From contig CBFHQJ010000005.1 of NCBI GenBank assembly GCA_965657795.1, positions 22,974 through 86,973 of the forward strand: a stretch of 64,000 nt of DNA. The letters are read 5' to 3'. How positions within the stretch are numbered: position 1 is the stretch's first letter; every line of letters starts with the position of its first letter. Origin of the DNA: SW10 sp965657795 (GTDB lineage: Bacteria > Verrucomicrobiota > Verrucomicrobiia > Verrucomicrobiales > Akkermansiaceae). The notes beneath the pieces were generated by a model. It did not search any database. It was not told where the DNA came from and was given only the letters and a program-made list of their open reading frames with translations. Shown here one piece after another: positions 9,782 to 18,410 of this stretch. The position numbers and the translations under genes are program-made.

Positions 9782-11008
9782 TCACCCTTTGAGTAAACCA
9801 AGATCTTTCTTGCTACTTCCAAAAGAGCCCAAGTCCACATTGTGTTTGTGGAGGAGCTCCAAGTAGAGATTGCAAAGCGGAGTCGGCTTTTCAAGGACCG
9901 TGTGAGCTTGATGACGGTAGCCACCGCCTGCCACGATGGTAGGGAGGTTGTTGCAGGTGTGATTTGAAGAATCACCGAAGTTGCTGCCGATGACCACAGT
10001 GGTGTGATCTAAAAGACTGCCCTCCCCTTCTTCGATTTGATCGAGTTCGGTGAGAAAGCGGTCAAGATGTTTGACGATGTCGACTTCGATCCGGCTGAGC
10101 TTGCCGAGCACATCAGCCTTGCCTCCGTGGTGCGAAAGAGTGTGCCAGCCACCCGTTGCGCCGGGGACTTTGATCGCGCCGTAAATCCAATCGAGCGAAA
10201 GCGTGATGACTCGGGTCGAGTCCGTCTGCAACGCCAGTTTGGAGAGTTCGAAGAGGTTGCGAACCTTGGTCGAGAAAGCGAATTCCTGATCATCGCTCAA
10301 GGTATTTGGCACTTCCGGCTTCTTGGTCTTGAGCCAAAATTCCTCATGCTTCAATTGCGCTTCAAGTTCTGAAATGACGGTCCGGTAGGATTCGATCTTC
10401 GAGTCATCTCCGCCCTTCTTCTTGATCTGCTCCATGTCGCGATAGAGGGATTGCACGATTTGTTGATCATTCTCGATCTGTTGGCGCTTCACGCTCAGAT
10501 CTTCTTCACCAAAAAGCCGTTCAAAGATCTGCCGCTCGTCGTGCATCGGAGGAATGGCAACGCCCCTGCTGTTCCAGGAACATCCCCAACCGCGGTCGTA
10601 GATGCTAAACGAAAGATACGGGAAGCGCGTGTCACCTCCCATCTCACGAGCAAGGACCTGGTCGACTGAAATGGTATTGGTGAAATTCGTGGCCTCGGGA
10701 CTCGGTGCTCCAGTCAGGAAAGATTTTTCCGAGTCGTGATTACTGGTCTCCATGCCAGGATGGAAGAAATTCTGGAAAACGGTCATCTTGTCCCGCACTG
10801 CCAACTCCTTGAGATAGGTCGAGCTTTCGAGATTCCCTCGTTCCTTCGGAAAGAAATTCGGTTCATAGAATCCGAGCGAATTACAGATGAAGATCACCCG
10901 CTTCGGCGGAGCCTTGGAAGTCGTGGCGGCCCGCAGATTCAGCGACTGCAAAGCCAAAGGCAGGGCCGCTCCAAATTTCAGAATCTCTCTCCTGCTGTAA
11001 TTCCTCAT
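9782..11008 (-). CDS. DUF1552 family exported protein
   Basis: A 408-residue protein starting MRNYSRREILKFGAALPLALQSL, a twin-arginine-like (RRE) export signal. Family blocks are RVIFICNSLGFYEPNFFP, HDSEKSFLTGAPSPEATNFTNTISVDQVLA, TRVITLSLDW and TTVVIGSNFGDSSNHTCNNLPTIVAGG, all typical of DUF1552. The function of DUF1552 is not established. The gene almost always follows a DUF1592/cytochrome-type gene, as here: the start overlaps the upstream stop by four bases (ATGA), so the two are coupled. Probable role: a periplasmic alkaline-phosphatase-superfamily-like or redox-linked step in polymer breakdown; this is inference. Confidence 0.9.
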   Translation of the reverse strand: MRNYSRREILKFGAALPLALQSLNLRAATTSKAPPKRVIFICNSLGFYEPNFFPKERGNLESSTYLKELAVRDKMTVFQNFFHPGMETSNHDSEKSFLTGAPSPEATNFTNTISVDQVLAREMGGDTRFPYLSFSIYDRGWGCSWNSRGVAIPPMHDERQIFERLFGEEDLSVKRQQIENDQQIVQSLYRDMEQIKKKGGDDSKIESYRTVISELEAQLKHEEFWLKTKKPEVPNTLSDDQEFAFSTKVRNLFELSKLALQTDSTRVITLSLDWIYGAIKVPGATGGWHTLSHHGGKADVLGKLSRIEVDIVKHLDRFLTELDQIEEGEGSLLDHTTVVIGSNFGDSSNHTCNNLPTIVAGGGYRHQAHTVLEKPTPLCNLYLELLHKHNVDLGSFGSSKKDLGLLKG

Positions 11009-13800
11009 TCCTTCGATTCGTTGAGGATTGCGATTAACACCTCGGTAATCATATTTTTCAAGCGGACGTTTTCAGGTTCCTTCCCAAGAAAATTCCACAG
11101 GTGAAGACGCTGCTCGAGGTTCGGTTGATCGCCCCCGGCATACTCAAAGAATTTTTTGGCAAAGTTATAGGCAACCTTCTGTTCATTGGATAGCAAGACC
11201 TTCTTGAGCCCGAAGACATTCTCAAACTTGTCGTCACCAATCTCTCCCGAGGCATCCACCGTGGCCCCGATTTCGAAAAATCCCTGGGGACGATAGGTGA
11301 AGGTGCTCCGGTGCGCCTTCTTGATTTTGTATTTTTCCCGCCATTGCCCGGTGGCATCAAAGCTCTCCAGCGCGAAGCCATAGGGGTCGATACTCTTGTG
11401 GCAGGCATAGCAGGTCTGGTTGCTCTTGTGTTGATCGATCTGCTCCTTGAGCGTGGTCGCTACTCCATGCTCCGGCTCCAGAGCAGGAACACTTTCGGGA
11501 GGAGGCGAAAGCGGCGTGCCCACAATATTTTTGGAGATCCACGCTCCGCGCAGGATGGGCGAGGTGTCGAAACCATCCGTGGTCACCTTCAACACACTTG
11601 CCATCGTCATCAACCCACCTCTTGGACTCCCGGCAGGAAATGTCACCTTGCGCATTCTCTGCCCGGTCACGCCCTCAACTCCATAGTGCCGGGCAAGACG
11701 TTGATTGAGAAAAGTAAAGTCAGAGTCGATGAGATTCCTGGCGGAAAGATTCTCTTGAACCAAGTGCTGCAGATAGCTCCGGGTTTCAATCGGCAGGTAG
11801 TGATTCAAGAGATCATCGTAGAGCGGATAAAGCTTCAGCGAAGGTGTCACTTTATTGAGGCCCCTGAGATTGAGCCATTGATCGCTAAAAGAACGAATCA
11901 TGCGGGCACTCCGTTGATCGTCCAGCATTCGCACGATCTGATTCCGAAGCGTTTCACCATGAAGCTCTCCGGCCGCGGCCACCGAAAGAAGTTCCTCATC
12001 TGGAATTGACAGCCAAAGCGTTCGCGCCAAATCACCAGCCTTCGCATAGGATGAATTGGCATGCTCCCCGGGTGCCATCAAAAACCTGGGCGAACAAAGA
12101 ATCGCCTTCAGGCCAACTTTGGTGGCTTGCACAAAATTGCCGCCATCATCGAGTCGACGAAGCCCAACCTGATAATAGGGCTCCAACTCTTGCTCGCTCA
12201 GAGCAGATGAAAAAGCCCGCCTGGCGAATCGTCGAATCACTCCTTTCAGATCTTTGCTAGATCGCGAAGCAACCGCAATGGCAGAGCTTTCGGCAGGCGC
12301 ACGCAATGAGGTGATGACATCCAGTCTACCGATCGAAGCAATCGATTTCCCATCAAGTGAAACCGCATCGGTAATAAGAAATTTAAGAAAACGATGAGTC
12401 GTTTTCTTCGGAAAGAAAATCGGCTGCGCATTGGCAAAGCTCACATCAAGATTCCCGACCATCACCTTCTCACCCCAATTCTCTCCATCGTCGGAAAAGT
12501 AGATTTCATACCCGTTAACCAACCCGTTTCCATTGCCACCTTGCCAGGTTGCAAAAGAAAGTCCTTCAATGGTCGCCTCATTTGGATTTTCAAAGATCAC
12601 GTAATGCGGCGGTTTCGCCACGGTTGGCGAAAAGCGGGTATGCCAAAAGGTTAGGCTGGAACCATCCTGCAACTTCTCCTTCTCCATCCCCTTTTGAAAG
12701 CTGCTCACCGACACGAAGCCACCAATTTTCCGAAGCGTGGTTTGAAATCCCAAAACCTCACCATCCTCTCTGGGCCCGGCTTGAATAGGCAAGCCGGCGA
12801 AGACCTCCTGATAGGATGAAGGCGGCCAGGCATCCACCAAGGGCCCACGCACTTTCAACTGCTTGATGTAAATCCCCCGCTTTGGGTTTCGCTCTCGATA
12901 ATTGTGACGGGAATAGCAATGCACCGAAATGCTTTCTCCGGGATTGAGGTAAGCGCGTATCGTCCGCGATTTGATCTCCCGATTCCCAAGTGAAATCACC
13001 CCGAGCAAGCGCTGCGGCTGGGGTCGGTCGTCGGCGTAGTAATACCTTCCGGCATGAACTTGCAGGCTCATGTCATCTTCAAAGTCCGCCACTTTCGCAG
13101 CCTCAAAAGTGAGCTCATACCAACCCGACACGGGCGGCTCGAAGCCGTCGTAAAAGAAAGAATAGCTGATCCCGTTATTGGAACGTGTCCACGAAAACAG
13201 CGTCCCCTCCTGATAGGGTCGGTGATAACGCCGATACATCTCGTGACTATCCCGGACCTTGTTCGTGACCCAGCTTTTCTCCACTGGAAACCCATCATCC
13301 GGAAAGGCCTGGTTCAAGATCTCATCCGCCACCGAGAAGTAAGATCCCAGCATCTCCCGGCTCAGTTGAATCTTCCGGCTGGAATCGAAATCATTCGTCC
13401 CCCGGTCTTCCGGGATCCGACCGGCGAGATTCAAATCCGTCCCCAGGAGATCATTAAGCGAATACACGAACTCATGTCGGCTGATTCGGCGGAAGGATTT
13501 CCCACTTCCGACAGCTTGCTTCTCCGCCAACCACTTGAGCACTTTCTGCTTCTCTTCAAGATCCGGCTGCTCCTTGTCAGCGGGAGGCATTTTCCCCGTC
13601 ACCAAGTTCTCAAAAATTAGCGAACCATCGAAGTCCTCTTTCCCAAGCATCCCAGAGAGATCCAGCCCCGCTTTCTTCGAGCCATCGCCGTGACAATCAA
13701 AGCAATAATACTCAAAAACCTCCACCGCCTTCTCGTCAGCAAGAACTGCCGGTCCCATCAGGCACGCAACACTGAAAACGATAGATGCGACTTGCTTCAC
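11005..13800 (-). CDS. DUF1592/DUF1588/DUF1585 planctomycete-type cytochrome c protein
   Basis: A 931-residue exported protein with a GTG start and a signal peptide (about 1-21). A c-type heme site lies at C33-F-D-C36-H37, followed by the DUF1587 block (RRISRHEFVYSLNDLLGTDLNLAG). The middle (about 200-500) looks like carbohydrate-binding beta-sandwiches. DUF1592 (FARRAFSSALSEQELEPYYQ), DUF1588 (RGGLMTMASVLKVTTDGFDTSPILRGAWI) and DUF1585 follow, with a second CxxC-H (CYACHKSIDPYGFALE). This set is diagnostic for PVC bacteria and is thought to serve redox-coupled polysaccharide catabolism; no reaction is proven. It is 11 bases downstream of a mechanosensitive channel gene and coupled by ATGA to the DUF1552 gene. 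Confidence 0.93.
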   Translation of the reverse strand: MKQVASIVFSVACLMGPAVLADEKAVEVFEYYCFDCHGDGSKKAGLDLSGMLGKEDFDGSLIFENLVTGKMPPADKEQPDLEEKQKVLKWLAEKQAVGSGKSFRRISRHEFVYSLNDLLGTDLNLAGRIPEDRGTNDFDSSRKIQLSREMLGSYFSVADEILNQAFPDDGFPVEKSWVTNKVRDSHEMYRRYHRPYQEGTLFSWTRSNNGISYSFFYDGFEPPVSGWYELTFEAAKVADFEDDMSLQVHAGRYYYADDRPQPQRLLGVISLGNREIKSRTIRAYLNPGESISVHCYSRHNYRERNPKRGIYIKQLKVRGPLVDAWPPSSYQEVFAGLPIQAGPREDGEVLGFQTTLRKIGGFVSVSSFQKGMEKEKLQDGSSLTFWHTRFSPTVAKPPHYVIFENPNEATIEGLSFATWQGGNGNGLVNGYEIYFSDDGENWGEKVMVGNLDVSFANAQPIFFPKKTTHRFLKFLITDAVSLDGKSIASIGRLDVITSLRAPAESSAIAVASRSSKDLKGVIRRFARRAFSSALSEQELEPYYQVGLRRLDDGGNFVQATKVGLKAILCSPRFLMAPGEHANSSYAKAGDLARTLWLSIPDEELLSVAAAGELHGETLRNQIVRMLDDQRSARMIRSFSDQWLNLRGLNKVTPSLKLYPLYDDLLNHYLPIETRSYLQHLVQENLSARNLIDSDFTFLNQRLARHYGVEGVTGQRMRKVTFPAGSPRGGLMTMASVLKVTTDGFDTSPILRGAWISKNIVGTPLSPPPESVPALEPEHGVATTLKEQIDQHKSNQTCYACHKSIDPYGFALESFDATGQWREKYKIKKAHRSTFTYRPQGFFEIGATVDASGEIGDDKFENVFGLKKVLLSNEQKVAYNFAKKFFEYAGGDQPNLEQRLHLWNFLGKEPENVRLKNMITEVLIAILNESKE

Positions 13801-13811
13801 GACAATTCTCT

Positions 13812-15047
13812 TTAGCGGAGGTTCTTCAAATCAGCTCCGGTCGGGGACTGGAAAACATTTAAGCCGAACTCCGGGAGCACGGCTAGGAGATGATCGAAGA
13901 TATCGCTCTGGATTGCCTCGTATTCGATCCAACGATTGTCATTGGTGAAAATATAAATCTCAATTGGCAGGCCTTTCTCAGTCGATTGCAATTGCCGAAC
14001 CAGAAGTGTTTGATCCTTTGAAATCTTGGGATGGCTCTTGAGATATTCACCCACGTAGGCGCGGAAAGTTCCCAGATTTGTTAGGGCGCGGGCGTTTACT
14101 GGCTCGGCATTTTCCTCTTTAGGAAACTGCTTATTCCATTCGCCGAGCTCTTTCTCTTTTCTATCGAGATAATCACGCAAAAGGCGGATCTTGCGAAAGC
14201 GCTCGATGGACTTCACATCCAGCAAAGCCACCGAGTTCATATCGAGCAAGAGGTTTCGCTTGATTCGTCGCACCCCGGATTTGCTCATCCCTCGCCAGTT
14301 TTTGAAACTATCGCTGATCAACACATGAGTCGGAATAGTGGTAATCGTTTTATCAAAGTTCTGCACCTTAACGGTAGTCAACGCGACATCGATCACGTCT
14401 CCATCGGCGCCAAATTTCGGCATCTCAATCCAGTCACCCCTCGCGACCATTCGGTTGGCGGATAGCTGTACACCCGCAACCAATCCAAGAATCGCATCCT
14501 TAAAGATAAGCATCATCACCGCGGTCAATGCGCCAAGACCGCTGAGGATAATCACCGGAGATTTTCCGAGAATTGCCGAAACCATAAAGATCGCCGCAGC
14601 CGAAAAAATCAAAATCTTAAAGATCTGAAGGAAGCCTTTGATAGGTATCTCCCGCGACACCGGGAAACGACTGTAAATACGTTCACACACATTGAGAATC
14701 GAACTCACCGCCAAAGAGACCATTACGATGATGTAAATCTCTGCGAGAACTCTGACAGCCTCGGACGCCGTTGAATTACGGAGCGCGGCCTGCCCTCCGG
14801 CCCATACCATCATCCCAGGGACCAACTGCGCGATCCAGCAAAACAAGCGGCTAGATACCAACTCATCATCCAATGTATTGTCGCTCCGTTTTACCAGCAC
14901 CCGGATTAGGCGCACTACCAGGCGCAAGGCGATGAAGTAAATCCCAACTGCAGACAAGAGCACCAGCACAAGGATCAAGCCATCTGCCAAGCCCGAGACC
15001 CATGAAGCATAGCTCCCCACTCCACGGCCAATCCATCCTTCCATCAT
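13812..15047 (-). CDS. MscS-family mechanosensitive channel, YbdG/MscM-like
   Basis: About 411 residues from the chosen ATG at 15047 (MMEGWIGRGVG); the frame stays open to 15272 but that extension has no membrane segment and would overlap the start of the divergent gene. Four to five membrane helices are visible, then the MscS pore helix and beta domain (ALTAVMMLIFKDAILGLVAG, ANRMVARGDWIEMP, VKVQNFDKTITTIPT). FKNWRGMSKSGVRRIKRNL matches the YbdG subgroup, as does the extra segment in the beta domain. It releases solutes upon hypo-osmotic shock. Its position just before DUF1592/DUF1552 is unusual. Confidence 0.85.
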   Translation of the reverse strand: MMEGWIGRGVGSYASWVSGLADGLILVLVLLSAVGIYFIALRLVVRLIRVLVKRSDNTLDDELVSSRLFCWIAQLVPGMMVWAGGQAALRNSTASEAVRVLAEIYIIVMVSLAVSSILNVCERIYSRFPVSREIPIKGFLQIFKILIFSAAAIFMVSAILGKSPVIILSGLGALTAVMMLIFKDAILGLVAGVQLSANRMVARGDWIEMPKFGADGDVIDVALTTVKVQNFDKTITTIPTHVLISDSFKNWRGMSKSGVRRIKRNLLLDMNSVALLDVKSIERFRKIRLLRDYLDRKEKELGEWNKQFPKEENAEPVNARALTNLGTFRAYVGEYLKSHPKISKDQTLLVRQLQSTEKGLPIEIYIFTNDNRWIEYEAIQSDIFDHLLAVLPEFGLNVFQSPTGADLKNLR

Positions 15048-15259
15048 CTCATGCAATCCGTTCACGCTCTCTAACTGACATAAGAGAACCTCCGAGGCAA
15101 GCCGAGTTAAATTTGGGGGATCACTCCCAAACTGCGAGTTTATGCTGAAACTCGGCGACCAGTTGGGGCCCCTAAAGCCGAGCACTGACAAGGAGAAGCG
15201 CGAGGAGATTAAGAAGGCCATCGCCGCCTCTTCCCAGGCGTGGTATCTTTCGCCAACTG

Positions 15260-17467
15260 ATGCGCCATACAAGACTCCTAGTTCCGATTTTCACGATCAT
15301 TTTAAGTTCATCCATCAAAGGAAAAACCGAAGACTCAAACTCTCTTTTCCCTCCTGCAAAAGACTTCGCGGTTGAGACGATTGCAACAGATCTCTCGAAC
15401 CCGATGGAAATGACGATCGCTGGTGATCTTGTTTTTATCGCCGAGCTCCAAGGGAACATCAAAGTGCTTGATCTAACGACAGGTGTCACGCGAGTGGCAG
15501 CCCATCTTGAAGTCGATTACCGAAAGAAGGGCCCGAAATGGAGCTGGGACGTGGAATCAGGTGTTTTGGGAATCGCCGTTGCCCCTGACTTCGAGAAAAC
15601 CAAGTGGGTCTACATTTGCTACACTCGGCCAGGTGGCGAGTCGGTAAACCACGATCATGTTGTTTCACGATTTCGCTATGAAGACGGAATGCTCAACAAA
15701 GCGACCGAGCAGGTCATCATCAAGATTCCCGCGCTCCGCGACAAGGATCGCATTCACGAAGCCGGATCTCTGGCTTTTGGCCCCAATGGAAATCTTTTCA
15801 TCAGCAGCGGTGACAACCAGGACCACACCCAGTTCCACTACGCCGCACGGACCTCGACCAACAGTGCTGTTTTAAATGGCAAGATCCTGCGCATTCGCCC
15901 GGGAAAAGATGGAGGCTACTCCATCCCCGACGGCAACCTCTTCCCCCCAGGTACTCCGAAGACGCGGCCGGAAATCTACGTGATGGGTTGCCGCAACCCC
16001 TTTCGGATCTCGGTCGATCAACGGACCGGACATCTCTACTGGGGCGAAAACGGACCGGCCGATCACTACTGCGGGAACTTGAAGAACATCGACAAAAAGC
16101 TCCTGCCGCTGGGCTTCGACGAATTCAATCAGGCCCGCAAGCCGGGCTTCTTCGGCTGGCCCTTTTTCATCGGACCCAATGAGTCCTTTCCGGACTACTC
16201 CTTCGAAAAAAACGAAGTCATCGGAGTCTTCGACCCGGAGAAACCGATTAACCACTACAAGGTGAACACCGGAGTCAAGGAGCTGCCCCCAACGCAGAAG
16301 CCCATGATTTGGTACAGCCATCCTCCGTCCAAAAAATTCCCGTCGCTGGGAAGCGGCGGAGCCTCCGCCATTGGCGGGCCGGTTTACTATCACGACAAGT
16401 CGCGCGGGAACGAAGGACTTCCGGAAGCATTCCATCACCATTTGTTCATCGCCGATTACGCACGCGGCTGGGTAAAAATGGTGGCATTGGACGACGAGGA
16501 AAACATGGTGGCGATCAAATCCTTCCCGGCCAACCACCGCTTTCAAACGCCCACCAACATCAAGTTCAACCGGGACGGCCAGATGTTCGTCCTGCAATAC
16601 GGCAAGGGGGGCTGGGAACCCGACAATGGCGGCAGCCTGGTGCGCATCAGTCATCGCGTCGATGGCGGACTCGCCGGAAACCAGGTCGTCGCGGTTCGCC
16701 CGCTTCGTGGCCTCCCTTCCAAGCATCCGGGCACGGCTTTGATGAGACAAAACAACTGCGCGGCCTGCCATCAACCGGGAGGCACCCTCATCGGACCCTC
16801 TTTCGAAATGATCATTGATCGTTACACCGACCTCGTCACTCGTAAATCCTACCTAAAGGAACAAATTCAAAAAGGAAGCAAAGGCATCTGGGGCGAGATC
16901 CATGCCATGCCCGCCCATTCATTCCTGAAGGACGAACAGATCGAGCAGATTGTCGAAGCTCTCCTTCGGCTCGAGCTCATCAGCCACGACGCCCGAAACC
17001 TCCCTCTGACTCTCGCTACCCCGCCCAGCCCGCACTACCCCGGAACCGGACCCGCCGAGCTCGTCGATGGCATCACCGGTGATCCCGCGAACCTCAAGAA
17101 TGATTGGCTGGGCTTCGAAGGAGAAGATCTCATCGCAACCATCGATCTTGGGAAAACGATTTCGATTCGAGAATTGGGCCTCTCCTCCTGTCAGATCACT
17201 TCGGCCGGCGTTTTTCTTCCACCCACGGTTGAGTTTCTCGTTTCGCTTGATGGAAAAACCTTCAAGTCGATCGCTACGATCGCAAACGAGGTTCCTGAGA
17301 AAAAGGCCACCGCAACTTTCACCCTCACGACCAGGACCAAAGGGATCAAAGCCCGCCATCTTCGCGTTCACGCAAAAAACCTCGGAACGATTCCCGATTG
17401 GCACCAGGCCAAAGGTCGCAAGGCCTGGTTATTCGTTGATGAGATTCTCGTGAACCCCAAGTCGTAA
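15260..17467 (+). CDS. Glucose/sorbosone dehydrogenase-like protein with cytochrome c domain
   Basis: A 735-residue exported protein with a signal peptide (MRHTRLLVPIFTIILSSSI). Residues about 30-470 form the six-bladed propeller of the sugar (PQQ-type) dehydrogenases: GDLVFIAELQGNIKVLDL, GVLGIAVAPDFEKTKWVYICYT, GSLAFGPNGNLFISSGDN, YVMGCRNPFRISVD and GQMFVLQYG. A heme site follows (N-N-C-A-A-C-H), typical of the PVC-type membrane-bound dehydrogenases, then a C-terminal galactose-binding-like domain. It likely oxidises a sugar in the periplasm and passes electrons to its own heme. It starts divergently from the MscS-type gene and precedes a hydrolase gene by 16 bases. Confidence 0.88.
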   Translation: MRHTRLLVPIFTIILSSSIKGKTEDSNSLFPPAKDFAVETIATDLSNPMEMTIAGDLVFIAELQGNIKVLDLTTGVTRVAAHLEVDYRKKGPKWSWDVESGVLGIAVAPDFEKTKWVYICYTRPGGESVNHDHVVSRFRYEDGMLNKATEQVIIKIPALRDKDRIHEAGSLAFGPNGNLFISSGDNQDHTQFHYAARTSTNSAVLNGKILRIRPGKDGGYSIPDGNLFPPGTPKTRPEIYVMGCRNPFRISVDQRTGHLYWGENGPADHYCGNLKNIDKKLLPLGFDEFNQARKPGFFGWPFFIGPNESFPDYSFEKNEVIGVFDPEKPINHYKVNTGVKELPPTQKPMIWYSHPPSKKFPSLGSGGASAIGGPVYYHDKSRGNEGLPEAFHHHLFIADYARGWVKMVALDDEENMVAIKSFPANHRFQTPTNIKFNRDGQMFVLQYGKGGWEPDNGGSLVRISHRVDGGLAGNQVVAVRPLRGLPSKHPGTALMRQNNCAACHQPGGTLIGPSFEMIIDRYTDLVTRKSYLKEQIQKGSKGIWGEIHAMPAHSFLKDEQIEQIVEALLRLELISHDARNLPLTLATPPSPHYPGTGPAELVDGITGDPANLKNDWLGFEGEDLIATIDLGKTISIRELGLSSCQITSAGVFLPPTVEFLVSLDGKTFKSIATIANEVPEKKATATFTLTTRTKGIKARHLRVHAKNLGTIPDWHQAKGRKAWLFVDEILVNPKS

Positions 17468-17483
17468 TCAAAACCAAGCATCC

Positions 17484-18404
17484 ATGAAATCCAGATTCTC
17501 TCTTCTTCTTATCATCCAATTACTCGTCCTCCCCGCCTTTGGCGAGAAGTATGCCCCTTCTGTTCCCAAACCTACTCTGACCGAAGTTTCCTATGGTCCG
17601 CACGCACGACATACCCTCGACTTCTGGAAAGCCAATTCAACCAAACCAACTCCACTTGTCTTCGTCATTCATGGAGGCGGCTGGCAGGGAGGCTCCAAGG
17701 AACGCGTGAATCGTTTTGCCGATCCCGACGCTCTTCTTAAGGCCGGCATCTCGGTCGTCGCCATCAACTACCGCTTGATTCCACAAGCCGTCCAAGCCGG
17801 TATCAAGCCGCCTGTCCGCGCCCCTCTCCACGATGCCGCCCGTGCTCTGCAATTCGTGCGTAGCAAATCCACTGAATGGAACATTGATAAAGAACGAATC
17901 GGGGCAGCTGGCGGATCCGCGGGTGCCTGTTCGTCGCTCTGGCTTGCCTTTCACGATGATCTTGCCGATCCCAAAAGCGATGATCCCGTTGCCCGGGAAT
18001 CCACCCGACTTTGGTGTGCCGCAGTCAAGGGAGCCCAAACCACTCTCGATCCCAAGCAGATGAAGGAATGGACACCAAACAGTCGTTACGGCGGGCATGC
18101 CTTCGGATTGAAACCTTTTGATAAATTTCTCAAGGAGCGCGAATCCATCCTCAAGTGGATCGCCGAATATTCTCCTTACGCCCTGGTCTCAAAAGACGAC
18201 CCTCCGGTCTATCTGATCTACAGTGTTCCGCCCGCTCTCGGCAAAGCGCAGAAAAATCCCACCCACACCTCTAATTTCGGCGTAAAACTTCAGGAACATT
18301 GTCGCGCCACAGGCGTCGGCTGCGATCTCGTTTACCCCAAGGCTCCGGGAGTCGTTCATGCCAGCCCCACTGCCTACCTGATCGATAAACTCAAGGACGA
18401 TTAG
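17484..18404 (+). CDS. Secreted alpha/beta hydrolase (esterase/lipase-like)
   Basis: A 306-residue protein with a signal peptide (about 1-20). The oxyanion block VFVIHGGGWQGG and the nucleophile elbow AAGGS145AGACS place it in the hormone-sensitive-lipase/BD-FAE group of esterases; the C-terminal GVVHASPTAYLID carries the likely catalytic His, and the acid residue is not assigned. Likely substrate: acyl or acetyl esters on sugars. It is 16 bases downstream of the sugar dehydrogenase gene, so the two are probably co-transcribed. It converges on the next gene with only six bases between stops, leaving no room for separate terminators. Confidence 0.88.
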   Translation: MKSRFSLLLIIQLLVLPAFGEKYAPSVPKPTLTEVSYGPHARHTLDFWKANSTKPTPLVFVIHGGGWQGGSKERVNRFADPDALLKAGISVVAINYRLIPQAVQAGIKPPVRAPLHDAARALQFVRSKSTEWNIDKERIGAAGGSAGACSSLWLAFHDDLADPKSDDPVARESTRLWCAAVKGAQTTLDPKQMKEWTPNSRYGGHAFGLKPFDKFLKERESILKWIAEYSPYALVSKDDPPVYLIYSVPPALGKAQKNPTHTSNFGVKLQEHCRATGVGCDLVYPKAPGVVHASPTAYLIDKLKDD

Positions 18405-18410
18405 GCCTCA

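Noticed and set aside
15048..15272. A longer N-terminus of the MscS-type channel
   Set aside because: The extension would overlap the start of the divergent dehydrogenase gene, has no membrane segment and no ribosome binding site.
15872..16774. 300-codon open frame on the minus strand inside the sugar dehydrogenase gene
   Set aside because: The plus-strand protein has clear propeller and heme motifs; the minus frame shows no family features.
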